Shown piece after piece: positions 43,587-52,609 of a DNA stretch of 64,000 nucleotides. The stretch spans positions 47,521-111,520 of the forward strand of contig DAHUYO010000001.1 of assembly GCA_027315185.1 (NCBI GenBank), given 5' to 3'. The notes under the pieces are model-generated. The model did not search any database, was not told the origin of the DNA, and worked only from the letters and a program-made list of their open reading frames with translations. How positions within the stretch are numbered: the stretch's first letter is position 1; every line of letters starts with the position of its first letter. The position numbers and the translations under genes were made by a program. This DNA is from Acidobacteriota bacterium. GTDB taxonomy: Bacteria; Acidobacteriota; Terriglobia; Terriglobales; SCQP01.

Positions 43587-45151
43587 TTTCCCGCAGCATC
43601 GTTTCCAATTGGTTCGGGTTCATGATCAGCGGCTTGGTGTCGCTGCTGCTGACGCCGCTGTTGTTGCACCGGCTGGGCGACGTGTTCTTCGGCTTGTGGG
43701 TGCTGGCGGCGTCGCTGCTGGACTATTACGGCCTGCTTGATATCGGCATGCGCACCGCGCTGTTTCACTTCATCGCCCGTTTCCACGGCGCGGATGATGC
43801 CACGGAACTGCGCGTGACGCTGGCGACGGCGCTCGCGCTGGCGCTGCTGGTGTCCGCGCTCTTGCTGGTGGTGCTGCCCCTGGCGGCCTTCGTTCTTCCC
43901 CGGTTCTTCTCCCTGGCGCCGGCCGCGCGCGCCGCCTTTGCTTGGACCATCGCCTGGATCGGGCTATCCCTCGCGTTGACCTTTCCCGCCCGCGTGCTGG
44001 GCAGCTATCTCAGCGGGGTGCGCCGCTTTGATTTGTATAACGTCGGCGCGGTGTGTACGGTGGTCCTCCGCGGGGCATTGATGGCGGCGGCGCTGCTGGC
44101 CGGCTACGGCCTGGTGGCGCTGGCCGTCGCCGCCTGCATCGCCTCGGCCGTGTCGCTGCTGTTGAACCTCTATTTGTTGCGCCGCGCCGATGCGCGCGCC
44201 TCCATTCACCTGCGCTTGGCCAGCCGCCGCCGCGCCCGGGAAATCCTCGGCTATAGCGTCTTCGCCTTCTTCAACGTCTGCGGCGAGCAGCTGCGCTCGT
44301 ACAGCGACGCGGTGGTCATCGGCCGCGTGCTGGTGATGAGCATGATCGCGCCGTTCAACATCGCGATCCGGCTGATCGAATATATGAAGTCCATCCTCAC
44401 CGGCATCGCTTCCCCGATCCTAGGCCGGCTGAGCGAGATCTCGGGAGCAGGCCGCCGGCGCGAGCTGCGCCGTTATTTTCTGCGCAGCACCCGGTACATG
44501 GCCCTGGCCACCGTTTTCTTGTCCCTGCTGCTGGCCGTGGATGGGCGCGCGCTGATCGTCGCCTGGGTGGGCTCGGCCTACGCCTCCAGTTACGTCCTGT
44601 TGCTGATTCTGTTGTCCGGCTATTTTGTCGCCAACGCGCAGACACCCTCCCAGTTGCTGGTGTTGGCCATCGCCCGCCACCGGTTCCTGGGATACCTCAC
44701 GCTGACCGAGGGCGCCGCCAACATCGCTTTGAGCATTGTCTGGGGCCGCCGCTACGGCTTGGTGGGCGTGGCGTTGGGCACCGCCGTACCGTTGCTCGCC
44801 GCCAAGCTGGTCGTTCAGCCCATCTATACGTTGTCGGTGGCGCATGTGCCGCTGCGCCAATACCTGACCGAGGCGCTCTTGGCGCCCGTGGCCGTCGGCG
44901 TATTGGCCGGTTTCATCCTGCGCATTCCCGGCTTTCCCCAGCCCGGTCCCGGCATCGCCGCGTTGGCGGGCGCCATGTTCTGCCAAATCTGCGTGCTGTC
45001 GTTGCTGGGCTGGAGCATCGGCCTGGATCCGGATGCCCGCCGCGCCCTGCGTGGCTGGGCGCGCCGGGCCTGGGCCAGCCGCGCGCTGACTGCGTCGGCG
45101 GTCGCGCGGCATGGCATACGCCCGCCGGCGCGCTCATCGGAGTTGCCATGA
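43583..45151 (+). CDS. wzx: Polysaccharide flippase (Wzx/MOP type)
   Basis: 522 residues with about twelve membrane helices. N-terminus NWFGFMISGLVSLLLTPLLL, HRLGDVFFGLWVLAASLLDY and ILGYSVFAFFNVCGEQLRSY give the family fingerprint. Moves the lipid-linked exopolysaccharide repeat across the inner membrane. Its ATG overlaps the glycosidase-like stop and its stop overlaps the exosortase start. C-terminal 45 residues are an Arg/Ala-rich cytoplasmic tail. Second flippase of the window. Confidence 0.88.
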   Translation: MISRSIVSNWFGFMISGLVSLLLTPLLLHRLGDVFFGLWVLAASLLDYYGLLDIGMRTALFHFIARFHGADDATELRVTLATALALALLVSALLLVVLPLAAFVLPRFFSLAPAARAAFAWTIAWIGLSLALTFPARVLGSYLSGVRRFDLYNVGAVCTVVLRGALMAAALLAGYGLVALAVAACIASAVSLLLNLYLLRRADARASIHLRLASRRRAREILGYSVFAFFNVCGEQLRSYSDAVVIGRVLVMSMIAPFNIAIRLIEYMKSILTGIASPILGRLSEISGAGRRRELRRYFLRSTRYMALATVFLSLLLAVDGRALIVAWVGSAYASSYVLLLILLSGYFVANAQTPSQLLVLAIARHRFLGYLTLTEGAANIALSIVWGRRYGLVGVALGTAVPLLAAKLVVQPIYTLSVAHVPLRQYLTEALLAPVAVGVLAGFILRIPGFPQPGPGIAALAGAMFCQICVLSLLGWSIGLDPDARRALRGWARRAWASRALTASAVARHGIRPPARSSELP

Positions 45152-46083
45152 ACCTCGCTGTGTCCCCCGCGTCCGCAACGGATCGTCCATCCCAGTTCGC
45201 CGCGCCCCCGCCGCGCTTACGGCCTGAGCCGCGGCAGGATTCCATCGTGACGCCCGGCGTGGCGCTGCTGGGCGCATTGTTGCTCATCCTCTACGCCCCA
45301 GTGTTGGCCGGCTTGGTCCGCCAGTGGTGGAACAACCCGAACTATAGCCATGGATTTCTGGTGCTGCCCTTGGCGTTATGGCTCGTCTGGCGCAGCCGGG
45401 AGCGCTGGCGTCATCTGCCGCCGGCGCCGCGCCCAAGCGGCTTGGCGCTGATGGCCGTCGCCTTGGCGCTGTTGGCCGTCGGCAGCGTCGGCGCGGTGCT
45501 ATTCCTCAGCCGCATCTCGTTGCTGCTGATGATCGCCGGGCTGACGGTCTTCTTGGTCGGCTGGCCGCGTCTGCGCGCCTGGCGGTTTCCGCTCGGCTAC
45601 GCGCTGTTCATGATCCCGCTGCCCGCCATCATTTATTACCAGATCACCTTTCCGCTCCAGGTGTTGGCGTCACGTTTGGCGGCGGTTTGCCTGGATGTGC
45701 TGCAAATCCCCGCGTTGCGGGAAGGCAATCTGATCATCCTGCCGCGTCAAACCCTGGCCGTCGCCCAGGCCTGTAGCGGCATCCGTTCGTTGTTCGCGCT
45801 CCTCGCTCTAGCCGTCGCCTACGCGTATCTGGCCGAGCCGCGCCCGTGGCGGCGCATCACCCTGGCGCTGCTCATGCTTCCCATCGCCATTGTCAGCAAC
45901 GGTGTGCGCATTGTCGCCACCGGGGTGCTGACCTACTACTTTGGCGCGCAATGGGCGGAAGGCGCGCTGCACGCGTCGGCGGGATTCGTGATGTTCTCGG
46001 TCGCGCTGGGTCTGTTGTTGCTGGCGCACCGGTTGCTGGCGGGGATCAGCCGCCCGGACCACGGGCGCGGAGCGGTGGCATGA
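45148..46083 (+). CDS. Exosortase
   Basis: 311 residues. Integral membrane transpeptidase-like enzyme that recognises PEP-CTERM proteins. About eight membrane helices and all three catalytic positions of the family: Cys209 in QACSGIRSL, Arg254 in NGVRI and His275 in HASAGF. NYSHGF near residue 65 is also typical. The N-terminal 30 residues are polar. It is followed by EpsI with a 4-base overlap, as in EPS-linked exosortase systems such as XrtA, but the subtype cannot be fixed by eye. Substrates in this window are at 23308, 49270 and 50774. Confidence 0.93.
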   Translation: MNLAVSPASATDRPSQFAAPPPRLRPEPRQDSIVTPGVALLGALLLILYAPVLAGLVRQWWNNPNYSHGFLVLPLALWLVWRSRERWRHLPPAPRPSGLALMAVALALLAVGSVGAVLFLSRISLLLMIAGLTVFLVGWPRLRAWRFPLGYALFMIPLPAIIYYQITFPLQVLASRLAAVCLDVLQIPALREGNLIILPRQTLAVAQACSGIRSLFALLALAVAYAYLAEPRPWRRITLALLMLPIAIVSNGVRIVATGVLTYYFGAQWAEGALHASAGFVMFSVALGLLLLAHRLLAGISRPDHGRGAVA

Positions 46084-46709
46084 TGCGCAGCCGCCTCGCC
46101 ATCGCCGTTTGCTTCTTGGCCGCGGCGATCGTGCTGCTGCGCGCGGTCAACCGTCCTCCCAAGGTGCTGCCCTACCGTGCCCTGGCGGAGTTTCCCGCCA
46201 CGCTAGGGCCCTATACCGGCGTCAATCGGCACTTATCCCGCCGCATCTTGCGCGTCGCCGGCGTGCATGACTACGTAAACCGCCTCTATCGCGATTCCGC
46301 CGGCCACTCCGTCTTTTTGTACATCGGGTATTACCCCAGCCAGCGCACCGGCGACGACATCCATTCGCCGAAAAATTGCCTGCCCGGTTCGGGCTGGGCG
46401 CCGCTGCACGCGGGCGTTTTGCCCATCCGTCTGGGTCATCAGCGCATGGTTGTCAACGACTACATCGTCGAGAAGGGCCTGGATCGCGCCGTGGTCCTGT
46501 ATTGGTATCAATCGCGCGGCCGGGCGATCGCCAGCGAGTATTGGGCCCGCGCCTGGCTGCTCCTGGGCGCCATGACTCAAGATCGCACCGACGGGGCGCT
46601 GGTCCGCCTGTGGACGCCGGTTGGCGCTCATCCCCGCAGCGCCCAGCGGCGCGCCGTGGCCTTCGTCCATCTGCTGGCGCCCCATTTGCCCGCCTATATT
46701 CCCAACTGA
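46080..46709 (+). CDS. epsI: EpsI family protein
   Basis: 209 residues from ATG 46080-46082. Single N-terminal membrane helix LAIAVCFLAAAIVLL, then a periplasmic domain with the family signature GDDIHSPKNCLPGSGW and a following LGHQRMVVNDYIVEKG and VLYWYQSRGR. EpsI proteins always accompany EPS-linked exosortases; in several genomes they are fused to them. Exact activity unknown, but probably linked to polymer export or processing. Overlaps the exosortase gene by four bases. Confidence 0.92.
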   Translation: MMRSRLAIAVCFLAAAIVLLRAVNRPPKVLPYRALAEFPATLGPYTGVNRHLSRRILRVAGVHDYVNRLYRDSAGHSVFLYIGYYPSQRTGDDIHSPKNCLPGSGWAPLHAGVLPIRLGHQRMVVNDYIVEKGLDRAVVLYWYQSRGRAIASEYWARAWLLLGAMTQDRTDGALVRLWTPVGAHPRSAQRRAVAFVHLLAPHLPAYIPN

Positions 46710-46725
46710 TTTCCGGAGAAAACCC

Positions 46726-49005
46726 ATGATGACGCTGCATAGCCGCTGCTGGATGTTGGCCGCCTCCGCCCTGCTGGTGATGATGACCGCCGCGGGCTGC
46801 TCCCGCTTCCACAATCCCGCGTATTTCGTCGCCAAGGGCCAGAGCTATCTCCATCGCCACCGCTATCACGCCGCCGCCATCGAGTTCCGCAAGGCCCTCC
46901 AGGTCAGCCCCCATGACGCCGCCGCCTTCGCCGGGCTGGCGCGTGCGGACATCGCCTGGCGGGATTGGGTGGGCGCCTATCGCGCCTGGCGTCAGGCGGT
47001 GGCGCTGCGGCCGCGCAATGTCGCCTATCGCCTGGATCTGGGCCGCCTATATCTCACCGCGGGGGAGTTTCATCATGCCGGCACCCAAGCCGCCGCCGTG
47101 CTCCGCCTCGCGCCGGACAATCGCACCGCCCTGGAGCTGCAAGGCGCGGCCCTGCTGGGGGAGAAAAAGCTGCCCGCGGCGGAGGAGGTCTTTGCCCGCC
47201 TGACTCGCCTCGAGCCGCGCTCCGCCGCCGCCTGGGTTCATTTGGCCGTGGTGCAAATCGGCCGGAACGAACTGCCGGCCGCCGCCGCCTCGCTGCATTC
47301 GGCATTGCAGGCGAATCCGCATTTCATCGCCGCCTATATCAATCTCGCGAAGCTGGATCAGTTGCAGCATCATTCCGCCGCCGCGGCGCGCGTTCTGGGC
47401 CGAGGCGTCGCCGCCAATCCCGGCGCCGCGGGGCTGTATGTCGCCGAAGCCGATGCGCAGTTCCGGGATGGACATCGCGCGGCCGGCTTCCAGATTGTCA
47501 GCGCCTGGGCGCGGCACCATGGCGCCCGCCCCGCCGCCGCCCTGGCGCTGGGAGATTTCTATCGCCGCTGGGGCCGCCCCCGCCTGGCGCTGGCTGCCTA
47601 CCGCCGCGGCCTCGCGGCGCAGCCCGCCAACCGGCGGTTGCGCAACCGCGTCATGCGCGCCGAACTTGCCGCCGGTCATGCCGCCGCCGCGGAGCGCATG
47701 GCGGAGGCGATCCTGCGCGGCTCGCCCCACGCGGTGGCCGCGGGCATTGTCCATGCGCACATGCTGCTTGCCACGGGTCATGCCCAGGGCGCCGTGAGCG
47801 CCCTCCAGCAAGTGCGGGCGGACGACCCGGATTCGATCCCCGCCCGCCTGGAGTTGGCGCGGGCCTATCTCGCCGAAGGCGCCGCGGCGGCCGCCGACAG
47901 TGAACTGCACTCCGCGCTGCGGCGTGCGCCGCGTTCTCCCGCCGTGCTGGATGCGATCGCCGACTATGCGCTGGGCCGCGGCCAGGTTGCCGCCGCCCTC
48001 CAATATGCCCGGCAAGCCGTGGTCCTGCGGCCCGTTGAACCGGCGCAATGGCTGCGTCTGGCCCGCGTCGAGCGCCATGCGGGCGCCGACACGGCCGCGC
48101 TCGCCGCCGCGCGCCGGGCCCAGCACTGGTCGCCTCGCATGCCCCAGCCGTGGGCCGAAATGGCGCTGGACGAAGCCGGCGCCGGCGCCGCCGCCCAGGC
48201 GCGGCAAGACATGGGAAAGGCGCGGCAACTGGCTCCCGGCAGCGCCGCCGTCCTGGCGCAAGCGGTGGCCATGGATGGCCAAATCCACTCCCCCGCTGCC
48301 GCGCTGGCCGAGGCGCGCGCCTTCGTCGCCGCCAATCCCGCGAACGCCCGCGGTCACGACCTGCTGGGCGCGCTGCTGCTTTCCGCGCACCACTATGCCG
48401 CGGCGCAACAGCAATTTGCCCACGCCATCCGGCTGGCCCCCCGGCAGGCCGTCAGCTATATCCAACTCGGCCGTGCGCAGCAGGCGCAGCATGAGCTAAC
48501 CCCGGCACTGCACAGCTATCAGCAGGCGCTGGCTCTGGAGCCCAATTTCGCCCCGCTGGCGGCATGGATGGGCAATCTCTATTTGCAGCAGCGGAAGTAT
48601 GCCCAGGCGGAAAAGTTGTACCGCCAAGCTCTTTCCGCCGATCCGGAATTCGGCATCGCCGCGGGCAATTTGGCGTGGGCCTATCTCGCTCAGGGGCGCA
48701 ATTTGACGCAAGCGCTTTCCCTGGCGCAAAGCGCCGTGCACTGGACGCCGCATATACCCACCATTGCCGACACGCTGGCGTTGGCGTACATCAAAAATGG
48801 CCTTTCCTCGAGCGCCGTGCCCCTGTTGGCCCACTGCGTTCGCCGCCAGCCCCGCAACCCGGTGTTTCGGTATCACTTCGGGCTCGCGTTGGCCGCCACC
48901 GGCAAGCACCAGGCTGCCCGCCGGCAACTCGAGGCCGCGCTACGGGATCACCTGAGCCCCGACTACGCCAGCCACGCCCGGCGCCTGTTGTCGCAACTGC
49001 GCTAA
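46726..49005 (+). CDS. prsT: TPR-repeat lipoprotein of the exosortase/PEP-CTERM system (PrsT-like)
   Basis: 759 residues from ATG 46726-46728 with GGAGA at good spacing. Lipoprotein signal peptide: hydrophobic core LAASALLVMMTAAG with the lipobox Cys at about residue 26 (AAGC). The rest is a solenoid of about 18 TPR units (recurring W/Y-A-x-x-A and L-P-x-x-A patterns) with high Ala content. PrsT-like TPR proteins end XrtA-type operons and are thought to be outer-membrane-linked scaffolds for export, comparable to AlgK/BcsC. It closes the 21-kb plus-strand operon. Confidence 0.85.
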   Translation: MMTLHSRCWMLAASALLVMMTAAGCSRFHNPAYFVAKGQSYLHRHRYHAAAIEFRKALQVSPHDAAAFAGLARADIAWRDWVGAYRAWRQAVALRPRNVAYRLDLGRLYLTAGEFHHAGTQAAAVLRLAPDNRTALELQGAALLGEKKLPAAEEVFARLTRLEPRSAAAWVHLAVVQIGRNELPAAAASLHSALQANPHFIAAYINLAKLDQLQHHSAAAARVLGRGVAANPGAAGLYVAEADAQFRDGHRAAGFQIVSAWARHHGARPAAALALGDFYRRWGRPRLALAAYRRGLAAQPANRRLRNRVMRAELAAGHAAAAERMAEAILRGSPHAVAAGIVHAHMLLATGHAQGAVSALQQVRADDPDSIPARLELARAYLAEGAAAAADSELHSALRRAPRSPAVLDAIADYALGRGQVAAALQYARQAVVLRPVEPAQWLRLARVERHAGADTAALAAARRAQHWSPRMPQPWAEMALDEAGAGAAAQARQDMGKARQLAPGSAAVLAQAVAMDGQIHSPAAALAEARAFVAANPANARGHDLLGALLLSAHHYAAAQQQFAHAIRLAPRQAVSYIQLGRAQQAQHELTPALHSYQQALALEPNFAPLAAWMGNLYLQQRKYAQAEKLYRQALSADPEFGIAAGNLAWAYLAQGRNLTQALSLAQSAVHWTPHIPTIADTLALAYIKNGLSSSAVPLLAHCVRRQPRNPVFRYHFGLALAATGKHQAARRQLEAALRDHLSPDYASHARRLLSQLR

Positions 49006-49224
49006 GCGTCCCATCGCGTGCCCGAGGGGAACCAGTCCGTGTTCGCCGCCGCCATAGGAATGTCATCCCGGCGACGATTGGCCGGCGCCGGCGGCCCCGC
49101 TACCGGAAGCGGTTCTCCCCGGTGTGCAGGCTCTCTGCGCCTCCGGCCCCTGCGCTTCCCCGCCGCGATCATCCAACTGCTTGGTTATCAGGAGTTTTCG
49201 GGGCGGGCATCGGCGCGCCGAGGT

Positions 49225-49240
49225 TGGCAGCCGTCGTGCA
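49225..49240 (+). promoter_or_regulatory. Sigma-54-like promoter for the PEP-CTERM gene at 49270
   Basis: TGGCAGCCGTCGTGCA: -24 TGGCA and -12 TGCA at exact spacing. Only 30 bases before the ATG, so the leader would be about 18-20 bases. Confidence 0.65.
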
Positions 49241-49269
49241 GCGAACTTAGATAGGTAGAGGAGGTGTGT

Positions 49270-49887
49270 ATGTTCCGAATTCGCTGGGTTGGACTCATTC
49301 TTGCCGTCGGGATTTGCTTAAGCGCGGCGCCGCTCGCCGCGCAAACCCCCATCGTTTTGTCATCTTCGGGACAGATTGTAGACTTCGTGACGGGCACTTC
49401 ATCAGGAAGCCTGAACGTGGTGTTGGGCTCTCTTCCCGTGGATGATCCCAGCACGTTGGCCATTACCGGAAGCCTCGGGGACCCGGGCAGCTATTCCCTG
49501 AGCACCACCGCTCCTATTGCCCTCACCGCGACGGGCGCCGATTCCTACACCGCGTCCAATCCGGCCAGTGTGTCGCTTTCGACCTTTAACTCCGCGGGTC
49601 AATCGCTGTTTACGGAGCCATTGACTAGCCTCGATTTCAGCCAGTCGCCTTCCGGTGGCGCAGTTTATCTTCAGGCGTCGGCCCTTGCCATGGGAGGCGC
49701 CACCATGGACATCGTGGGCTCGATTGAGTTTCCACCTGGTGTCACTCTCGCCTCTGTCGCCTCCAGCCGCGTGGCGACCGACGCCGGCGGGCCCATCGTT
49801 CCCGAGCCGGCCACCGTGTGGCTGTTTGCCCTCGGCCTCGTCGGCTGCGCGCTCCTTTATCGCCGTCGCGCGGTCGCGACAGCCTAG
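49270..49887 (+). CDS. PEP-CTERM sorting-domain protein
   Basis: 205 residues from ATG 49270-49272, five bases after AGAGGAGGT; a GTG at 49264 is inside that site. Signal peptide core VGLILAVGICLSAAP ending near LAAQ. A Ser/Thr/Gly-rich beta domain of about 150 residues, then VPEPATVWLFALGLVGCALL and the basic end YRRR. Secreted and presumably processed by the exosortase. The mature domain is related to those of 50774-51412 and 53250-54416 (alternating xISLTSxx and GSLSG-type strands). Confidence 0.92.
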   Translation: MFRIRWVGLILAVGICLSAAPLAAQTPIVLSSSGQIVDFVTGTSSGSLNVVLGSLPVDDPSTLAITGSLGDPGSYSLSTTAPIALTATGADSYTASNPASVSLSTFNSAGQSLFTEPLTSLDFSQSPSGGAVYLQASALAMGGATMDIVGSIEFPPGVTLASVASSRVATDAGGPIVPEPATVWLFALGLVGCALLYRRRAVATA

Positions 49888-49986
49888 CCTCCGCGAAGGC
49901 GTTCGGCTCACGCGCGGGGGTCGGTCGGGGTCCGATCCCCGCGCACAGACGGGCGGCACGCCAGCGGGCCTGGGCCGCCCATCCTG

Positions 49987-50103
49987 CTGCCGGCATCCGC
50001 CGCCCGGAGGGCGACGCTACGCAGGGCAGGAACCCTACCCCGCCGTACGGCCGCACGTGCGGTGTGCCTCCGGCTTGCGTGCGCCCGCGCTCGGCGCGGC
50101 CGG
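49987..50103 (+). repeat. 117-bp direct repeat, unit 1
   Basis: First of three nearly identical units (181 and 187 bases apart). Contains a core GCCGCCCGGAGGGCGACGCT at the left and CGTACGGCCGCACGT in the middle, the latter an imperfect palindrome. Confidence 0.85.
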
Positions 50104-50167
50104 CGTGGCGCATGGAAGGGGCTGTTCGCGGGCCGCTGCCTCGGGGGGCAGGGGGCCGCCGATCCCG

Positions 50168-50285
50168 CTGCCGGCATCCGCCGCCCGGAGGGCGACGCTA
50201 CGCAGGGCAGGAACCCTACCCCTGCCGTACGGCCGCACGTGCGGTATGCCTCCGGCTTGCGTGCGCCCGCGCTCGGCGCGGCCGG
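50168..50285 (+). repeat. 117-bp direct repeat, unit 2
   Basis: Nearly identical to unit 1; an extra T in the central CCCC run and G to A in the right half are the only clear differences. Confidence 0.85.
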
Positions 50286-50354
50286 GTCCAGGGCGAGGGG
50301 CGAGCAGGCCGGCAGGGTGCCGGCGCTTCCAGACGGGCGCAGCCACGGGACCGG

Positions 50355-50472
50355 CTGGCAGTTTCCGCCGCCCGGAGGGCGACGCTACGCGGGGCAGGAG
50401 CCCTACCCCCGCCGTACGGCCGCACGTGGGGTATGCCTCCGGCTTGCGTGCGGCCGCGCTCGGCGCGACCGG
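50355..50472 (+). repeat. 117-bp direct repeat, unit 3
   Basis: More diverged than units 1 and 2 (about 10 differences, mainly G/A and C/G), with the left edge altered. The spacers between units are unrelated to each other. Confidence 0.8.
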
Positions 50473-50703
50473 CGCTGGACATGGAACACAGTCGCTGTGG
50501 CCGACGGGCCGTTAGCCCGCCGCAGTACCCGCGCAACCCACATGAAGGTGGGCAGGCCCGTCATCAGGTCTGTCGCCGCTCCGCCCGGCCCGGGTCGGAA
50601 TGCTTCCGGGCGCTTGCGCAAGTTTTTTTCCCACGCCTTCCGCCGCGGCGCCGCTGACGATTGATAAGAAACGTCTTACCATCGCGGCTGCCACTGTCCG
50701 GCG

Positions 50704-50719
50704 TGGCACGCGGCGTGCG
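50704..50719 (+). promoter_or_regulatory. Sigma-54-like promoter for the PEP-CTERM gene at 50774
   Basis: TGGCACGCGGCGTGCG: perfect -24 TGGCACG and -12 TGC at exact spacing, the best match in the window. Transcription would begin near 50730. Confidence 0.75.
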
Positions 50720-50773
50720 TAAGGAGATAACGGCAATGTAATGCCAATGAATAACGAAAAGGGGAAACGTAAT

Positions 50774-51412
50774 ATGCGAAAAGCGCTGTACACCGCACTA
50801 CTGGCAGCTCTGTCGTTGGGGGTCGGAATGTTGCCGGCCCAGGCACAAACTGCTATTTCGCTAACCAGCGGAACATCGGACGCCATCAGTTTTACCGGCA
50901 GTGGTTCCGGCTCGCTGACCACCAACCTGGGAACCTGCGGGGCGACCGGCTGCTCCATCACGGGCGCCGCCACCGGCTCGGGCACAGTGTCCGGGGCATC
51001 GAACTTCACCATCAATTCCAGCGGGCCGATTTCATTGACCAGCTCGAATGGCGGCGCCACCTACTCGGCCAGCGGCAGCGGCCTGCTGGGCGCGTCCATC
51101 ACCCTCACCAACTCCACCGGCGCCAACGTGTTTACCGGCGCCCTGACCGGCCTCAGCTTCACGCAAGGCTCCAACGGTCAGGTGGAGTTGCAAGCCACGG
51201 CCGCTAGCGCGACCAGCGGCTCGGTCTCGATCTCCGGCACGGTGCAACTGGCCGGCGGGGCCACCTTGAGCGCCACCGCTTCCGGAGGCAGCACGGTGAG
51301 CGGTTCCATCGTTCCGGAGCCCGCCACCTTGCTGCTGTTTGGTCTCGGGTTGATCGGGCTTGGCTATCTGACCCGGCGCCGACTGAACCTGCCGGCGGGT
51401 CGCGCGGCATAG
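50774..51412 (+). CDS. PEP-CTERM sorting-domain protein
   Basis: 212 residues from ATG 50774-50776, with GGGGA eight bases upstream. Signal peptide core LYTALLAALSLGVGML ending AQAQ. A Ser/Thr/Gly-rich beta-strand domain of about 150 residues, then IVPEPATLLLFGLGLIGLGYL and the basic end TRRR. Strong sigma-54 promoter upstream and a strong terminator downstream, so it is a stand-alone unit. In-frame ATGs at 50741 and 50747 would add 9-11 charged residues before the signal peptide and lack good ribosome sites. Paralogue of 49270-49887. Confidence 0.93.
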   Translation: MRKALYTALLAALSLGVGMLPAQAQTAISLTSGTSDAISFTGSGSGSLTTNLGTCGATGCSITGAATGSGTVSGASNFTINSSGPISLTSSNGGATYSASGSGLLGASITLTNSTGANVFTGALTGLSFTQGSNGQVELQATAASATSGSVSISGTVQLAGGATLSATASGGSTVSGSIVPEPATLLLFGLGLIGLGYLTRRRLNLPAGRAA

Positions 51413-51441
51413 CCTAGGTTGTCATCATCGGCAACGCACAA

Positions 51442-51471
51442 GCGCGGGCCGGCGACGGCCCGCGCATTTTT
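51442..51471 (+). terminator. Rho-independent terminator
   Basis: 10-bp perfect GC stem (51442-51451 with 51456-51465), GCGA tetraloop, then ATTTTT. Ends the PEP-CTERM transcript and isolates the glycosyltransferase gene that follows. Confidence 0.92.
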
Positions 51472-51520
51472 CGCACTTCTCTTGGCGCCGGTAGCCGCGG
51501 CACGCAACAAAGTCTCGCCT

Positions 51521-51536
51521 CGGCCGCCACTTTGCA
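51521..51536 (+). promoter_or_regulatory. Candidate sigma-54 promoter for the glycosyltransferase at 51567
   Basis: CGGCCGCCACTTTGCA: full -12 TTTGCA at exact spacing from GG of -24, but C for the first T. Lies between the terminator and the GTG start, leaving a leader of about 20 bases. Confidence 0.4.
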
Positions 51537-51566
51537 CGAGGCCCAAGGACTGGACGACCCGCTCCC

Positions 51567-52544
51567 GTGAACCCTGAAACCATCTCGGTCATTATTCCTA
51601 CCAAAAATCGGCCGGCCGATTTGGAGAACGTCGTCGCCAGCCTGCTGGTGCAGACCAGGCCGCCGATCGAGCTGCTGATCGTGGACCAAAGCGAGGACGA
51701 GGAAAGCCGCCTCCGGGTCGAGCGCCTGCTCGCCGCCGCGCAACGCCACCCTCAGCCCCTGGCCATTACGCTGCGCTACCTCCGTGTTCCCTTCATCAGC
51801 GGCGGCGCCGCCGCGCGCAATCTGGCGATGGACCTGGCTCAGGGCGGCATCTGGCTGTTTCTGGACGATGACGTCGTTCTGGAGCCGGAGTTTCTTGCCG
51901 CGCTGTGCGCCGCCTATCGCGCCCATCCCGAAGCGGTTGGCATCTCCGGCGTCGTCACCAATTATTCCCGTCCGCCCTGGCCGTATCGCTGCTGGCGGGC
52001 GCTGTTTGCTCGCGGTTGCTTCCACGACGACCGCCAAGGCGTGTATTGGCGGGCGCAACACTCGCGCCGCGGCATGGTGCGCCGGGTGACGCGGCTGGGG
52101 GGCGGCTTGATGAGTTTTCGTGCCGCCGCCGTGGGCCGCCTGCGTTTTGACGAAAACCTGACCGGTGTCTGCGATGGCGAGGACGTGGACTTTTGCTCTC
52201 GCCTGGGCCAAGACGCGGTGTTGCTGATGACGCCGGCGGCCCGTTTGACCCATTGTCAAAGCGCGATCGGCCGCGAACGCGACCATCCCCTGCGCCGGCA
52301 GGTCCGCTCCGACGCCTATCTTTATCGCCGCAACTGGCGCCGTCGCCGCGGCGCCCGGCTCGGCTTTGCTTGGCTGCGGTTGGGCTACGCTTTGGCGGCG
52401 CTGGCGGCCAGCCTGCGCCGCGGCACGTGGGCGCCATGGCGAGCCTTGCGCGCCGGCCTTTCCGACGCTCGCCACATCGCCGTTCGCGGCGCGTCTTCGG
52501 TCTCCGTCGCCGCAGCGGTCCGCGCCCCAGGACGGACGCCGTAG
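51567..52544 (+). CDS. Glycosyltransferase family 2 (rhamnosyltransferase-like)
   Basis: 325 residues from GTG 51567-51569; no strong Shine-Dalgarno. GT-A fold with ISVIIPTKNRPADLENVVAS, LIVDQSEDEESR, and the metal/acceptor motifs WLFLDDDVVLEPEFLAA and VCDGEDVDFCSRLG. C-terminal Arg/Ala-rich segment is probably membrane-peripheral. Lies outside the two operons, between a terminator and a repeat-bearing region, possibly under its own sigma-54-like promoter. Its target could be polymer or the nearby secreted proteins. Confidence 0.85.
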   Translation: MNPETISVIIPTKNRPADLENVVASLLVQTRPPIELLIVDQSEDEESRLRVERLLAAAQRHPQPLAITLRYLRVPFISGGAAARNLAMDLAQGGIWLFLDDDVVLEPEFLAALCAAYRAHPEAVGISGVVTNYSRPPWPYRCWRALFARGCFHDDRQGVYWRAQHSRRGMVRRVTRLGGGLMSFRAAAVGRLRFDENLTGVCDGEDVDFCSRLGQDAVLLMTPAARLTHCQSAIGRERDHPLRRQVRSDAYLYRRNWRRRRGARLGFAWLRLGYALAALAASLRRGTWAPWRALRAGLSDARHIAVRGASSVSVAAAVRAPGRTP

Positions 52545-52570
52545 CGTCGGCCGAGCCTGGCTCGCGCGCC

Positions 52571-52609
52571 AAGCGGAATCCGCGGCGCAGCCGCGCTGCG
52601 GTCCGCGCC
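52571..52609 (+). repeat. 39-bp palindromic repeat, copy C
   Basis: About 33 of 39 positions match copy B at 12584-12622, with the central GCGGCGCAGCCGC intact and differences at the flanks. Just downstream of a glycosyltransferase gene. Confidence 0.65.

Larger units (their letters stand above)
49888..50773. other. Intergenic region with three 117-bp direct repeats and a sigma-54 promoter
   Basis: 886 bases between the two PEP-CTERM genes. Direct repeats at 49987-50103, 50168-50285 and 50355-50472; sigma-54-like promoter at 50704-50719. I see no convincing gene: frames through the repeats code only Arg/Ala/Gly text without ribosome binding sites. Confidence 0.6.

Noticed and set aside
49987..50472. 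CRISPR array
   Set aside because: Units are 117 bp and few, with spacers of about 65-70 bases; no cas genes in the window.
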